The notes beneath the pieces were generated by a model. It had not been told where the DNA came from, searched no databases, and saw only the letters and a list, made by a program, of their open reading frames with translations. From Streptomyces sp. CBMA123 (GTDB lineage Bacteria > Actinomycetota > Actinomycetes > Streptomycetales > Streptomycetaceae): a DNA stretch of 52,371 nt. Below are positions 1-8,038 of this stretch, piece by piece (position 1 is the first letter of the stretch; each line of letters opens with the position of its first letter). Both the position numbers and the translations under genes were made by a program. Location of the stretch: the NCBI RefSeq assembly GCF_014596465.1, contig NZ_MECK01000268.1:1-52371 (forward strand), in the 5' to 3' direction.

Positions 1-1
1 G

Positions 2-1726
2 CCCGGGGACGGGACCCCGCCCGGACCGGACGGCGCCGGCACCGAGCCGCTGCCGCCGCCGGAACCCGAGGGCCCGCAGGCCGCCCTGCAGGCGCTCGTC
101 GGCCTGGAGGGCGTCAAGGAGCAGGTCGCCACCCTGGTCAACCTCAACCGGCTGGCCCGGCGCCGCGAACAGGCCGGGATGCCCGCCCTGCCGATGGGCC
201 GGCACCTGATCTTCGCCGGGCCGCCCGGCACCGGAAAGACCACCGTCGCCCGCCTCTACGGCAGCATCCTGGCCGAACTCGGCGTCCTGCGCAGCGGCCA
301 CCTCACCGAGGTCGCCCGCGCCGACCTGGTCGCCTCCATCGTCGGCGGCACCGCCATCAAGACCACCGAGGTGTTCACCGAGGCGCTCGGCGGCGTGCTC
401 TTCATCGACGAGGCCTACACCCTGTCCGCCGGGGGCGGCGGCACCGGCCCGGACTTCGGCCGCGAGGCCATCGACACCCTGGTCAAGCTGATGGAGGACC
501 ACCGCGACGACGTGGTGGTCATCGTGGCCGGCTACTCCGAGGAGATGCGCGAGTTCCTCTCCTCCAACCCGGGCCTGGCCTCCCGGTTCAGCCGCACCGT
601 CGAGTTCCGCAACTACTCGGCGCAGGAACTGGTCACCATCGTCGAACGGGCCGCCGCCGCCCACGGCTTCGACCTCGCCGAGGCCACCGTCGAGGCGCTC
701 GGCACGCACTTCACCCGCATGCCCAAGGGCGCGGACTTCGGCAACGGCCGCGCGGCCCGCAAGGTCTTCGAGGAGATGGTCGACCGCCAGGCCTCCCGGC
801 TGGCCGCCCTCGCCGAGGTCACCGACGCGGACCTGCCGCTGCTGCTGCCCGAGGACCTCGGCGCCGAGGCCGCCCGCGCCACCGGCCCCGGCGCGGACGG
901 CCGCAGCGAACTCCTCGCGCGGCTGCGCCAGATGGTGGGCCTGAGCGCCGCCAAGGAGCAGGTGGAGAACCTGGTCAACCTGATCACCCAGGCCCGCCGC
1001 CGCGAGGAGGCCGGCCTGCCCGCCGCCAGGATCAGCCACCACCTGGTCTTCGCCGGGCCGCCCGGCACCGGAAAGACCACCGTCGCCCGCCTCTACGGCG
1101 CCCTGCTCGCCGAACTCGGCGTCCTGCCCACCGGCCAGCTCGTCGAGACCGCCCGCGCCGACCTGGTCGGCCGCTACATCGGCCACACCGCCCAGCTCAC
1201 CAAGGAGGCCTTCGAACGCGCCCGCGGCGGCGTCCTGTTCGTCGACGAGGCCTACACCCTCACCCCGCGCGGCGGCGCCGCCTCCGGCGACTTCGGCCAG
1301 GAGGCGGTGGACACCCTGATGAAGCTGATGGAGGACCACCGCGACGAGGTCGTGGTGATCGTGGCCGGCTACCACGAGGAGATGCAGGGCTTCCTCGCAT
1401 CCAACCCCGGCCTGGCCTCGCGCTTCCCCCAGCAGATCGCCTTCGACCACTACAGCGCCGACGAACTCGTCACCATCGTCAGCCGCCAGGCCGAGGAGGC
1501 CGGCTACCTCTGCGCCCCCGAGACCCTCACCACGCTGACGGCGCTGTGCGCGGCCGTCCCCCGGGACCGCAACTTCGGCAACGGCCGCTTCGCCCGCCAG
1601 ACCCTGGAGGCGATGGTGACCCGTCAGGCCGGGCGCCTGGCCCGCCTGGAGGTCGGCGACGTCTCCGAACTGAGCCTGCTGCTGCCCCAGGACGTCCCCG
1701 CACTGCTCCAGGGGAGCGCGGTGTGA
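2..1726 (+). CDS. Tandem CbxX/CfqX-type AAA ATPase, type VII secretion-associated (5' partial)
   Basis: The window opens inside this gene: the frame is open from base 2, so the N-terminus is missing and 574 residues are visible. They hold two CbxX/CfqX (SpoVK-like) AAA modules. Walker A GPPGTGKTT lies near residues 72-81 and 352-361, and Walker B GVLFIDEA/GVLFVDEA near 130-137 and 409-416. EccA of type VII secretion carries one such module. The next gene, an S8 protease, starts inside the last codons (GTG 1723 overlapping TGA 1724-1726), and a MinD-like gene follows, so a type VII secretion-associated cytosolic ATPase is inferred. A 52-base stretch around Walker A is identical in both modules (211-262 and 1048-1099). 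Confidence 0.88.
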   Translation, partial: PGDGTPPGPDGAGTEPLPPPEPEGPQAALQALVGLEGVKEQVATLVNLNRLARRREQAGMPALPMGRHLIFAGPPGTGKTTVARLYGSILAELGVLRSGHLTEVARADLVASIVGGTAIKTTEVFTEALGGVLFIDEAYTLSAGGGGTGPDFGREAIDTLVKLMEDHRDDVVVIVAGYSEEMREFLSSNPGLASRFSRTVEFRNYSAQELVTIVERAAAAHGFDLAEATVEALGTHFTRMPKGADFGNGRAARKVFEEMVDRQASRLAALAEVTDADLPLLLPEDLGAEAARATGPGADGRSELLARLRQMVGLSAAKEQVENLVNLITQARRREEAGLPAARISHHLVFAGPPGTGKTTVARLYGALLAELGVLPTGQLVETARADLVGRYIGHTAQLTKEAFERARGGVLFVDEAYTLTPRGGAASGDFGQEAVDTLMKLMEDHRDEVVVIVAGYHEEMQGFLASNPGLASRFPQQIAFDHYSADELVTIVSRQAEEAGYLCAPETLTTLTALCAAVPRDRNFGNGRFARQTLEAMVTRQAGRLARLEVGDVSELSLLLPQDVPALLQGSAV

Positions 1727-3036
1727 CCACCCGCCGGGCAACCGCCCTCGCCGCCTGCACCCTCGCCTGCGCCCTGACAGCCCCGGCCGCGGCGGCCACC
1801 GGCGACCCCTCCGCCCTGCCCGTGATCGCCCAGAACCGCCCGGCCGCCCGCGCGGGCGACTGCCTCAAACCCTCCGACAAGGGCACCGACCGCACCCCCT
1901 GGGCCCAGACCTTCCTGCGCCCCGAGGCCGCCTGGGCACTGAGCCGCGGCGCCGGGGTGACCGTCGCCGTCGTCGGCTCCGGCGTCGACCCCGCCTCCGG
2001 CGTCCTGGGCGAACGCCTGCTGCCCGGCCCACGCGAGTACGGCACCGGCGACTCCACCCGCGACTGCGTGGGCCACGGCACCTTCCTCGCCGGACTGATC
2101 GCCGCCCGCCACCAGGACGGCACCGGCTTCGCCGGCATCGCCCCCGAGGCGCGGATCCTGGCCGTGGCCGTCACCGACGACACCGGCACCACCACCCCGG
2201 CCCTGCTCGCCAAGGGCATCCGGGACGCGGCCGACGCCGGCGCCCGGGTCATCGCCTCCGCCCTGCCCGTACCCGCCGGCGACGCCGGCCTGGACGACGC
2301 GCTGCGCCACGCCGACGCCAAGGGCGCCCTGGTCATCGCCCCGGCCACCCCCGACCAGGGCGGCGCCGCGCTGCCCTCCGCCCCGCCGCAGGTCCTCACC
2401 GTCGCCGCCCTCGCGCCGGGCGGCACCGCACCGGACACCACCGGCACGGCGGGCACCACGGGCACGGGCACGGCGAGCGGCACCGGCGGCACCGGCGGCA
2501 GCGCGGGGACGAGCACGGGGACGAGTACGGGGAGCGTGAGCACCGGCACCGGCAGCGGAGCGGGGACGGGCGCCGGCGCCCGGGTCGACCTGACGGCCCC
2601 CGGCGAGGCGATGATGAGCACCGGACCGGCCGGCAAGGGCTACTTCACCGGCAGCGGCCCCAGCTTCGCCACCGCCGTGGTGGCCGGCACCGCCGCCCTG
2701 CTCCTGGGCCACCACCCCGACCTCGACCCGGCCCACCTGCGCGAGCGCCTCGAATCCACCGCCTACCACCCCGGCACCGCCCTGCCCGACCCCCGCCTGG
2801 GCTACGGCACCGTCGACCCCCTCGCCGCCCTGACCACCACCCCGCCCCCCACCGCCGCCGCCCTCCCGGCCGCGCGGGCCACCGTCCTGGGCCCCCCGCC
2901 CCCGGACCCCGCCCCCCGCCAGGCCGCGACGGTGGCCGCCGTCGTCCTCACCACCGTCACCCTCACCCTGGGCCTCGCCCTCCTGTGCACCGCCGCCCGC
3001 CGCCGCGCCTGGCGCCCGGGCCGCTGGCAGGCCTGA
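1723..3036 (+). CDS. Mycosin-like S8 family protein lacking catalytic Asp
   Basis: This is a 437-residue secreted subtilase-fold protein. The GTG start at 1723 is preferred because it overlaps the upstream stop and is followed at once by a signal peptide (TTRRATALAAC...PAAAA). Catalytic His is present in DCVGHGT and Ser in GPSFATAVVAG. The Asp motif, normally V-[IV]-D-[ST]-G, reads VAVVGSGVD with Gly85 in the Asp position, and the oxyanion Asn region reads VIAPATPD. A Thr/Gly-rich low-complexity insert (about 2420-2580) precedes the Ser region. The C-terminus has one membrane helix and an Arg-rich tail, the mycosin layout. Its place between the AAA ATPase and the MinD-like gene fits type VII secretion. 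Proteolytic activity is doubtful. Confidence 0.85.
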   Translation: MTTRRATALAACTLACALTAPAAAATGDPSALPVIAQNRPAARAGDCLKPSDKGTDRTPWAQTFLRPEAAWALSRGAGVTVAVVGSGVDPASGVLGERLLPGPREYGTGDSTRDCVGHGTFLAGLIAARHQDGTGFAGIAPEARILAVAVTDDTGTTTPALLAKGIRDAADAGARVIASALPVPAGDAGLDDALRHADAKGALVIAPATPDQGGAALPSAPPQVLTVAALAPGGTAPDTTGTAGTTGTGTASGTGGTGGSAGTSTGTSTGSVSTGTGSGAGTGAGARVDLTAPGEAMMSTGPAGKGYFTGSGPSFATAVVAGTAALLLGHHPDLDPAHLRERLESTAYHPGTALPDPRLGYGTVDPLAALTTTPPPTAAALPAARATVLGPPPPDPAPRQAATVAAVVLTTVTLTLGLALLCTAARRRAWRPGRWQA

Positions 3037-3074
3037 CGGACCGCCGCCCGCCCGTCAGCCCGTCAGCCGGCCCG

Positions 3075-4310
3075 TCAGGTACCGGGCGGCCGGATGCCCT
3101 CGGCGACGAGGGCGGCCAGCTCCAGGTAGGCACGGCGGGTGCGCTGGTGCAGCCTGGCGGGCTCGAACGTGCCGCCGAGGGCGAGGTGTTCGTCGAAGGG
3201 CAGCACCACGGCGGCCCGGCAGCGCTGCCCGAAGTGGTCCACCAGGTCGTCCGCCCGGATCGCCCGGCCCTTGGCCCGCACGCCGGAGATCACGGTCACG
3301 CTGCGCCGCGCCAGCTCCTCGTACCCGTTGACGCACAGCCAGTCCAGGGTGGTGTCGGCGCCGCTGGCGCCGTCGACGCTGGTGGTGGCGGTGATGACCA
3401 GCTGGTCGGCGAGGTCGAGCACGGCGCGCATGGAGCCGTGCAGCAGGCCGGTGCCGCAGTCGGCGAGGACGACCGGGTACTGGCGGCTGAGCAGGTCGAC
3501 CAGCCGCCGGTAGTCCTCGCCGCCGAAGGCGTTGGCGACGGTGGGGTCGCCGTCGTTGGCCAGGACCTCCAGTCCGCTGGGGGTCAGCGAGGTGAAGCGG
3601 CGGATGTCCATGTAGCCGGTGATCGAGGGCGCGGCCGCGAGCATGTCCTGGACGGTCGCCGCCGTCTCCCGGCGGACGCGCCGGCTCAGGGTGCCGGTGT
3701 CCGGGTTGGCGTCGACGGCGACGACCTTGTCGGCCCGGGTCTCGGCGAGGACGGAACCGAGCCCCAGGGTCGTGGAGGTCTTGCCGACACCGCCCTTGAG
3801 GCCGATGACCGCGATCCGGAAGGAGCGGTGCAGGGGTGTGCGGATGACGGCCTCCAGCCGCTCCCGCTCGCGCTGCTCGCCCCGGCCGAGGCCCAGACCG
3901 GCCCCGAGGCGCCGGGCGCGCCGGGCGGGAACCGGGGCGGCGGCGGGCACGGATGCGGGCACGGGTGCCGGGTCCGGCTGAGGCTGCGGCGCGGCGTACG
4001 GGACGAGGGCCGGTGCAGGCGGTGGGGTGGCTGGTACGGGCGGTGCGGGCACGGCGTACGGCGCGGGAGGCGCGGCGGGCAGTACGGGCACGGCGTACGG
4101 CGGGGGCGGCGGCAGGAGGACGGCGGGGCCGTCAGGGGCGGGCCGGGCCTCCGGGGGGATGAGCACCGTGCCCAGCGAGTCCAGCGGCCGGTGCCAGTCG
4201 GGCACGGCCGCCCGGGCCGGGGGGACGAGCCCGTAGTCGGGGGCGAGGTCCCGTTCCGGGCCCGCTCCCAGCCGCCGCACCTGCTCGATGACCATGTGGT
4301 CCGCCGCCAC
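3075..4310 (-). CDS. MinD/ParA-like ATPase, type VII secretion-associated
   Basis: This 411-residue protein has a Pro/Ala-rich N-terminal half (residues about 60-130, [13 protein letters not shown] repeats) and a C-terminal SIMIBI ATPase with deviant Walker A KGGVGKTS at 172-179, followed by [14 protein letters not shown] and [15 protein letters not shown]. Streptomyces type VII secretion loci carry a similar MinD-like protein with a proline-rich N-terminus, and the mycosin gene lies convergently just downstream, so a positioning or energising role in that system is inferred. The proline-rich part is probably disordered and may bind a partner. The exact start is uncertain, because the first Met and Met6 are both possible. 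Confidence 0.85.
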   Translation of the reverse strand: MAADHMVIEQVRRLGAGPERDLAPDYGLVPPARAAVPDWHRPLDSLGTVLIPPEARPAPDGPAVLLPPPPPYAVPVLPAAPPAPYAVPAPPVPATPPPAPALVPYAAPQPQPDPAPVPASVPAAAPVPARRARRLGAGLGLGRGEQRERERLEAVIRTPLHRSFRIAVIGLKGGVGKTSTTLGLGSVLAETRADKVVAVDANPDTGTLSRRVRRETAATVQDMLAAAPSITGYMDIRRFTSLTPSGLEVLANDGDPTVANAFGGEDYRRLVDLLSRQYPVVLADCGTGLLHGSMRAVLDLADQLVITATTSVDGASGADTTLDWLCVNGYEELARRSVTVISGVRAKGRAIRADDLVDHFGQRCRAAVVLPFDEHLALGGTFEPARLHQRTRRAYLELAALVAEGIRPPGT

Positions 4311-4557
4311 GCTCCGCCTCCTGTCGCCGCGTCGGCCCCCTGCCGGTGCCGTACGGGATCCCCCCCACCGGGCTCAACGGCCCGGGCCCGCGACGCCGTT
4401 CACCGCGGACGAGGCGCGCCGCATGCTCGCCGTCCTACCGCTGCGCCCGCACGGCGAGGCCGACGGAGTCGACATGGAGTTCCACGACCACCTCGTCGCC
4501 CTCCCAGCGGCCGCGCTCCTAGAGGTCCTCGCCGTCCTGGGCTTCCTGGGCAGCTGA
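4288..4557 (+). CDS. Small hypothetical protein
   Basis: This short frame overlaps the 5' end of the divergent MinD-like gene. Its last 55 residues (from [12 protein letters not shown] to LAVLGFLGS) use codons in the GC-rich way of its neighbours and look like real coding sequence, ending in a Leu/Ala-rich helix. The first 35 residues do not look protein-like, so the true start is probably an internal codon near 4390. No family is recognised. It could be a remnant of a longer gene. Confidence 0.3.
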   Translation: MTMWSAATLRLLSPRRPPAGAVRDPPHRAQRPGPATPFTADEARRMLAVLPLRPHGEADGVDMEFHDHLVALPAAALLEVLAVLGFLGS

Positions 4558-4670
4558 CCGGCGCGAAACCCCGTGCGGCCCGCAACGGTTGACATAGTTG
4601 ATCATGGAAGTCCAGCCTCGGTCCGCATACGTATCGATAGGTGCTCCAACGCTCAGGGGTGGCTGGTTTC

Positions 4671-4892
4671 ATGAAGCTCGGCAGGGTTCTCGGTGTGACG
4701 GTGTCGGCCGGTCTCGTCTTCGCGGGAATGGGGACCGTCACGGCGAGCGCGACCTCGACCGTCCCCTCGTTCCAGAACAGGTGGAGCGCGCAGTGCCTGG
4801 GCGTGGGCAGCTCCACTTCGAACGGGGCGCCCGTCATCCAGTGGCCCTGCAACGGCGAGTTCGACGAGAAGTGGATGACGCGGAACTTCTGA
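4671..4892 (+). CDS. Secreted ricin-type lectin fragment (truncated)
   Basis: This 73-residue product starts with MKLGRVLGVTVSAGLVFAGM...ASA, a clear Sec signal peptide, and the ATG at 4671 is chosen for that reason. The mature part carries one half of a ricin B (beta-trefoil) repeat, with CLGVGSSTSNGAPVIQWPCNGEFDEKW, and then stops. Complete RICIN domains have about 120-130 residues with three repeats, so this is either a truncated gene or a tiny single-repeat secreted protein. Bases after the stop do not continue the fold convincingly in another frame. A full-length relative of similar type lies at 18811-19299. Confidence 0.55.
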   Translation: MKLGRVLGVTVSAGLVFAGMGTVTASATSTVPSFQNRWSAQCLGVGSSTSNGAPVIQWPCNGEFDEKWMTRNF

Positions 4893-5154
4893 CCGGCCGC
4901 GAAGCGAAGGTTCCCGAACCCGGCGGGCAGCGCGACGTGATCGACCGCGACGACGGACCTCGGCGCGGGACGCACTGGTAGCGCACCGGCTCGGCGTCCG
5001 CGCAGACCCGGGTGCCCCTTCCGCACGCGGGCCGGGCGCCCGGGCCGGGCAGCCAGGGCCTGTCTCCTTGATCGGGCCGGGTGGGCGGCCGGGTCGGAGC
5101 AGGCCGCCGGCCCGGGGCGGAGGTGTGTCGGTGTGGTGCGGCAGGATCTCCTGT

Positions 5155-5796
5155 ATGACGGACGGAATCGCCTGGCTCGCGGAGCCACAGAGCATCGCCT
5201 TCGGCGGCTACAGCGTGACGCTGGCCCGAGGGCTCGGGGTCGAGGCGCTGGCGGCGCGGATCGCGGCCTCGGCCCAGTGGTCGGAGCGGACGGTGGAGCC
5301 GGTCGGGGAGCTCACCGGGGACGGGCTGGTCGAGGCGCTGGAGGAGGAGTTCGGGGACGCCTGGGACGGGATCGGGCTGCGGCTGGGGGTGAGCGGCGGG
5401 TGGACCTTCGCGGTGGCGTACGGGGGCTGGTTCGGGGAATTCCGGGACGGTCCGGCGATCTCCGAGGGCGGGGCCGAGGTCTTCCTGGTGGAGTACGAGG
5501 AGGAGAACGGCAAGCCGGTGCCGCCGACCTTCCGCTACCACCGGGACGGTCGGACGGTGTGCTCGTTCAATCTGCACCTGGACGACTCATGGGGCAACGG
5601 CCAGGTCGTCGGAGACCCCGAAGTCGCGGGTAAGATCAAGGAGTTGCTGAGCGCCGAAGGTCTGCCGGACGAGGAGCGAGCGGGCCGCGAGGTGCACCGG
5701 ACCACCCTGGGGGTGCTGGAGCGGCACTTCGGTCTGACGCTCCCCCGGGCCCTGGTGCTGGAGGCCCCGCTGCCGGCCGTCCTGCTCGCCGACTAG
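5155..5796 (+). CDS. DUF6461-like domain protein
   Basis: This 213-residue cytosolic acidic protein starts MTDGIAWLAEP, with an AGGA ribosome site 9-12 bases upstream. It reads well throughout and resembles the actinobacterial DUF6461 group, which has a central GWTFAVAYGGWFGE...FNLHLDD segment and a C-terminal helical part. No catalytic motif is visible and the function is unknown. Its TAG stop lies inside a CTAG tetranucleotide that forms the left edge of the adjacent insertion sequence, so the insertion left the reading frame whole. Confidence 0.65.
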   Translation: MTDGIAWLAEPQSIAFGGYSVTLARGLGVEALAARIAASAQWSERTVEPVGELTGDGLVEALEEEFGDAWDGIGLRLGVSGGWTFAVAYGGWFGEFRDGPAISEGGAEVFLVEYEEENGKPVPPTFRYHRDGRTVCSFNLHLDDSWGNGQVVGDPEVAGKIKELLSAEGLPDEERAGREVHRTTLGVLERHFGLTLPRALVLEAPLPAVLLAD

Positions 5797-6601
5797 AGCG
5801 TGACTCTTTGATGGGCTGAGCTGTTGATCGGATGTGTCTGTCCGATTGGTGATCAGTGATGCCATGTGGGACTGGATCGAGCCGTTGATGCCGGCCGATC
5901 CGGTCCGCGGGCGGCGACGGGCGAACCACCGCCGCACTCTGGAGGCGATCGCGTGGAAGTACCGCACGTGCTCGCCCTGGCGGGACCTGCCCCACGAGCT
6001 CGGCTCGTTCAAGACCGCTCACAAACGACTGCTGCGCTGGGCAGTCACGGCACTTGGGTCAGGGTCTTCGCAGCTATTCTCGCCGCAGCGGACGCGGGCG
6101 ACGACATCGGCTGGACCGTCTCGGTGGACTCCACCGTCTGCCGGGCCCACCAGCACGCCGCCGGTGCCCGCAAAAGGTGACACCGGCCGAGGAGAGCCGG
6201 CCGACCACGCACTCGGACGCTCGCGGGGCGGCCTGAGCACGAAGGTCCACCTGGCCTGCGACAGCAACGCCCGTCCGCTCGCGGTCGTCCTCACCGCCGG
6301 ACAAGCGGGCGACGCGCCCGCGTTCACCCCCGTCATGGCGGCGATCCGCGTCCCACGCACCGGTCCGGGGCGACCGCGAACTGCCACCGCCAACGACGTG
6401 GTCCTCACGGTGGCAGGCCACCTGCCTTCGACCCCGAGTCCGACAAGGAACGCAACACCGTCGAGCGGTGCATCAACCGGTTCAAGCAGTGGCGCGGCCT
6501 GGCCATGCGAACCGACGAACTCGCCATCGCCTACCAAGCCGCACTCCACCTCGCCGCGATCCTCATCTGGACCCGCAGATAACCAAAGAGACAGTCCCTA
6601 G
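5793..6601 (+). mobile_element. IS5-family insertion sequence remnant
   Basis: This element of about 0.8 kb is bounded by CTAG at both ends (5793-5796 and 6598-6601). Counting CTAG, the first 19 bases match the reverse complement of the last 19 at 14 positions, including CTCTTTG. It contains a broken IS5-type transposase. The CTAG copies fit a target duplication of a kind known in the IS5 family. The flanking convergent genes end with TAG exactly at these CTAG copies. Confidence 0.75.
5834..6582 (+). pseudogene. IS5-family transposase, multiply frameshifted
   Basis: The transposase is recognised in three successive frame segments: VRLVISDAMWDWIEPLMP...HKRLLRWAV, then HGTWVRVFAAILAAAD...VSVDSTVCRAHQHAAGA, then GEPADHALGRSRGGLSTKVHLACD...AGQAGDAPAF, and finally PPAFDPESDKERNTVERCINRFKQWRGLA...LIWTRR. 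Frame changes fall near 6045, 6170 and 6400. The last junction also loses the stretch that normally carries the second catalytic Asp (D-KAY motif). The first Asp (VSVDST) and the Glu (NTVERC) remain. The element cannot move by itself. Confidence 0.85.
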
Positions 6602-7005
6602 CCGAGGATGAGGCGGAAGACCTGGTTGTAGACGAAGAAGCCGCCGGGCCGGTCGGGGATCGGGGCCAGGACGAACATCTCGCTGAACCGCAGCGGCTTG
6701 TCGTAGGCGTTGTCGACGGCGAGGCTGCCGGTGACCAGGACCACCACGGAGCCGTTCGCGCAGGGCTGCGGGTCGACCGAGGTGATCTGGGTCCTGACGG
6801 TCTTCAGCTCGGGCTTGGCGAGCTGTCCGATGATGCCGCTCGCGCCCTGGATCTGGGCGCCCTCCCAGGTGAGCATCGACTCGGGCCGGTAGAGGCTCGC
6901 GAGGTTGCCGCGCGCGGAGTAGTCGTCGAAGGTCGTGAAGTAGTGGTTCACGAAAGCGTTGGCGATTGCGCTGAAGTCCATGGGCGGAACGTATCGGGAC
7001 GCCAA
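6598..7005 (-). CDS. NTF2-domain protein, close to eukaryotic nuclear transport factor 2
   Basis: The product has 135 residues from TTG 7005, or 127 from ATG 6981 (MDFSAIANAFVNHYF). The whole protein is one NTF2 fold. It carries LYRPESMLTWEGAQIQG and ITSVDPQP...VLVTGSL...RFSEMF...FRL, matching the order and wording of yeast and animal NTF2 (LTWEG-Q-QG; QP; FRL) much more closely than the usual bacterial SnoaL-like proteins. GC content and codon use are like the neighbours, so any transfer was old. The TAG stop lies in the right-hand CTAG of the IS remnant. The start is uncertain: GAGG sits before the TTG, while the ATG could be leaderless. No nuclear transport role exists in a bacterium, and the function is unknown. 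Confidence 0.8.
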   Translation of the reverse strand: MASRYVPPMDFSAIANAFVNHYFTTFDDYSARGNLASLYRPESMLTWEGAQIQGASGIIGQLAKPELKTVRTQITSVDPQPCANGSVVVLVTGSLAVDNAYDKPLRFSEMFVLAPIPDRPGGFFVYNQVFRLILG

Positions 7006-7033
7006 AGCGCCTCACTGGCAGGCGAGATGACGA

Positions 7034-7049
7034 CCACTCGTTCGAGTGG
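7034..7049. promoter_or_regulatory. Palindrome CCACTCGTTCGAGTGG upstream of NTF2-like gene
   Basis: This perfect 16-base palindrome lies 29 bases before the TTG start of the NTF2-like gene. Its 14-base core CACTCGTTCGAGTG recurs upstream of gcvH (16754-16767), which suggests a shared operator. The binding protein is unknown. Confidence 0.45.
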
Positions 7050-7119
7050 CTCCGGGTTTGCGGCCCCGACGGACCCTGCGGGCCGTCCGGCGGCCACCGC
7101 CCGAACCGCGGGCCCGGGT

Positions 7120-7152
7120 GGAGCGGGAGTCGGCGGGGCGACTTCCCGCTCC
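7120..7152 (-). terminator. GAAGTCG-family hairpin terminator
   Basis: The arms GGAGCGGGAGTCG and CGACTTCCCGCTCC pair with one bulged base. It lies just downstream of the minus-strand gene ending at 7170 and belongs to the recurrent GGGAAGTCGG/CCGACTTCCC hairpin family of this window. Confidence 0.6.
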
Positions 7153-7169
7153 GGTCAGGGGGCCGCCGC

Positions 7170-7448
7170 TCAGCCGCAGGGCAGGTCCAGGTTGTACGTG
7201 CGGCAGCCGGAGTCGATCTGGGTGTCGGTCCAGCGCGGGCCGCTCAGCACGTACCGGGCGCGCAGCGTGTCGTTGCCGCCGCCCGCGCAGGCGGCGGAGT
7301 TGCCCCCGACGGTGCCGCAGGCTCCGCCGCTGCCGGAGCTGGAGCCGTCCAGCAGGTCCCGGCCGTCGTAGGTCACGGTGGAGGCGAAGTCGAACCCGCA
7401 CGGGTACGTGTTGCCGGCGCTGTACCACGCGCCCCGGCGCCGGAGCAC
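7170..7448 (-). CDS. Hypothetical Cys/Gly-rich protein, probably a C-terminal remnant
   Basis: The 92 residues read well from WYSAGNTYPCGFDFASTVTYDGRDLLDG to the end (CRTYNLDLPCG), with five Cys and a Ser/Gly-rich middle, like the exported C-terminal part of a larger secreted protein. There is no signal peptide, and the GTG start at 7448 abuts the promoter of the divergent MarR gene, so the 5' part is probably lost. A hairpin terminator follows. No family is recognised. Confidence 0.4.
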   Translation of the reverse strand: MLRRRGAWYSAGNTYPCGFDFASTVTYDGRDLLDGSSSGSGGACGTVGGNSAACAGGGNDTLRARYVLSGPRWTDTQIDSGCRTYNLDLPCG

Positions 7449-7503
7449 GCCCGGAACACCCCGGACCCGGCCTGAGCCGGCCGCTGCACCCCTGCGAACC
7501 GCC

Positions 7504-7534
7504 TTGACCTCAAGCCGACTTGAGGTCCTACGGT
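7504..7534 (+). promoter_or_regulatory. MerR/SoxR-type promoter of the MarR gene
   Basis: TTGACC (7504-7509) and TACGGT (7529-7534) are 19 bases apart. Between and around them lies the perfect inverted repeat ACCTCAAGCCGACTTGAGGT (7507-7526). The arms match the enterobacterial soxbox CCTCAAG...CTTGAGG, and an over-long spacer is the hallmark of MerR-family activated promoters. A SoxR-like regulator is therefore inferred to control the MarR gene. Confidence 0.65.
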
Positions 7535-7573
7535 GATCACGTCCTGGCGATCGAAGAGAAGAGGCGCACCAGC

Positions 7574-8038
7574 GTGACGCTCAAGGAGTACCCGCACGAA
7601 GTCCTGGCCGCCCAGCCCATCGGCGCGTGGACCGGCGAGGCGTACCGCCGGGTGGTCGGAGCCCTGCGCGAGCAACTGGCCGTGGAGAGCCTCACCCAGC
7701 CGCACTGGTGGACGCTCAACCACGCCGCCGGCGCCCCCGGCCGCTGGAACCGCACCACCCTGGTCGAACGGCTGGCCCGCCACGACGACCTCGGCATCGA
7801 CCTCGACGGGGTCTTCGACGACCTCGCCGCCCGCGGCTGGCTGCTGGAGGACGAGACGACCGGCGGCATGTCGCTCACCGAGGACGGCGAGGCGGCCCGC
7901 CTGCGCGCCCGCGAGCGCAACCACCGCGTGCTCCGGCAGGCCCACGAGGGTGTGGACGAGGCCGACTTCGTGACCACCGTCAACGTGCTGCGCCGCATCA
8001 CCGCGAACATGGGCGGCGACGGCAACCTGCCCGACTGA
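7574..8038 (+). CDS. MarR-family transcriptional regulator
   Basis: GTG 7574 is chosen (VTLKEYPHEVL) because GAAGAGG lies about 10 bases upstream and the conserved fold begins there; the product has 154 residues. It shows the MarR winged-helix plan: an N-terminal dimer helix (WTGEAYRRVVGALREQLA), a recognition region (RTTLVERLARHDDLGIDLDGVFDDLAARGW), a wing (DETTGGMSLTEDGEAARLR), and C-terminal dimerisation helices (HEGVDEADFVTTVNVLRRI). The upstream promoter looks redox-controlled by a SoxR/MerR-type protein. No obvious target enzyme is adjacent, so this may be a stand-alone stress regulator. A 15-bp-stem terminator follows. Confidence 0.8.
   Translation: MTLKEYPHEVLAAQPIGAWTGEAYRRVVGALREQLAVESLTQPHWWTLNHAAGAPGRWNRTTLVERLARHDDLGIDLDGVFDDLAARGWLLEDETTGGMSLTEDGEAARLRARERNHRVLRQAHEGVDEADFVTTVNVLRRITANMGGDGNLPD

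Noticed and set aside
2985..4592. Long plus-strand frame of 535 codons opposite the MinD-like gene
   Set aside because: It is an antisense shadow: Gly/Arg/Ala-rich without any domain, whereas the minus strand encodes a clear P-loop ATPase.
4893..5010. Continuation of the ricin domain after the stop at 4892 by frameshift
   Set aside because: None of the other frames shows the next Q-x-W repeat, so a simple frameshift is not supported.
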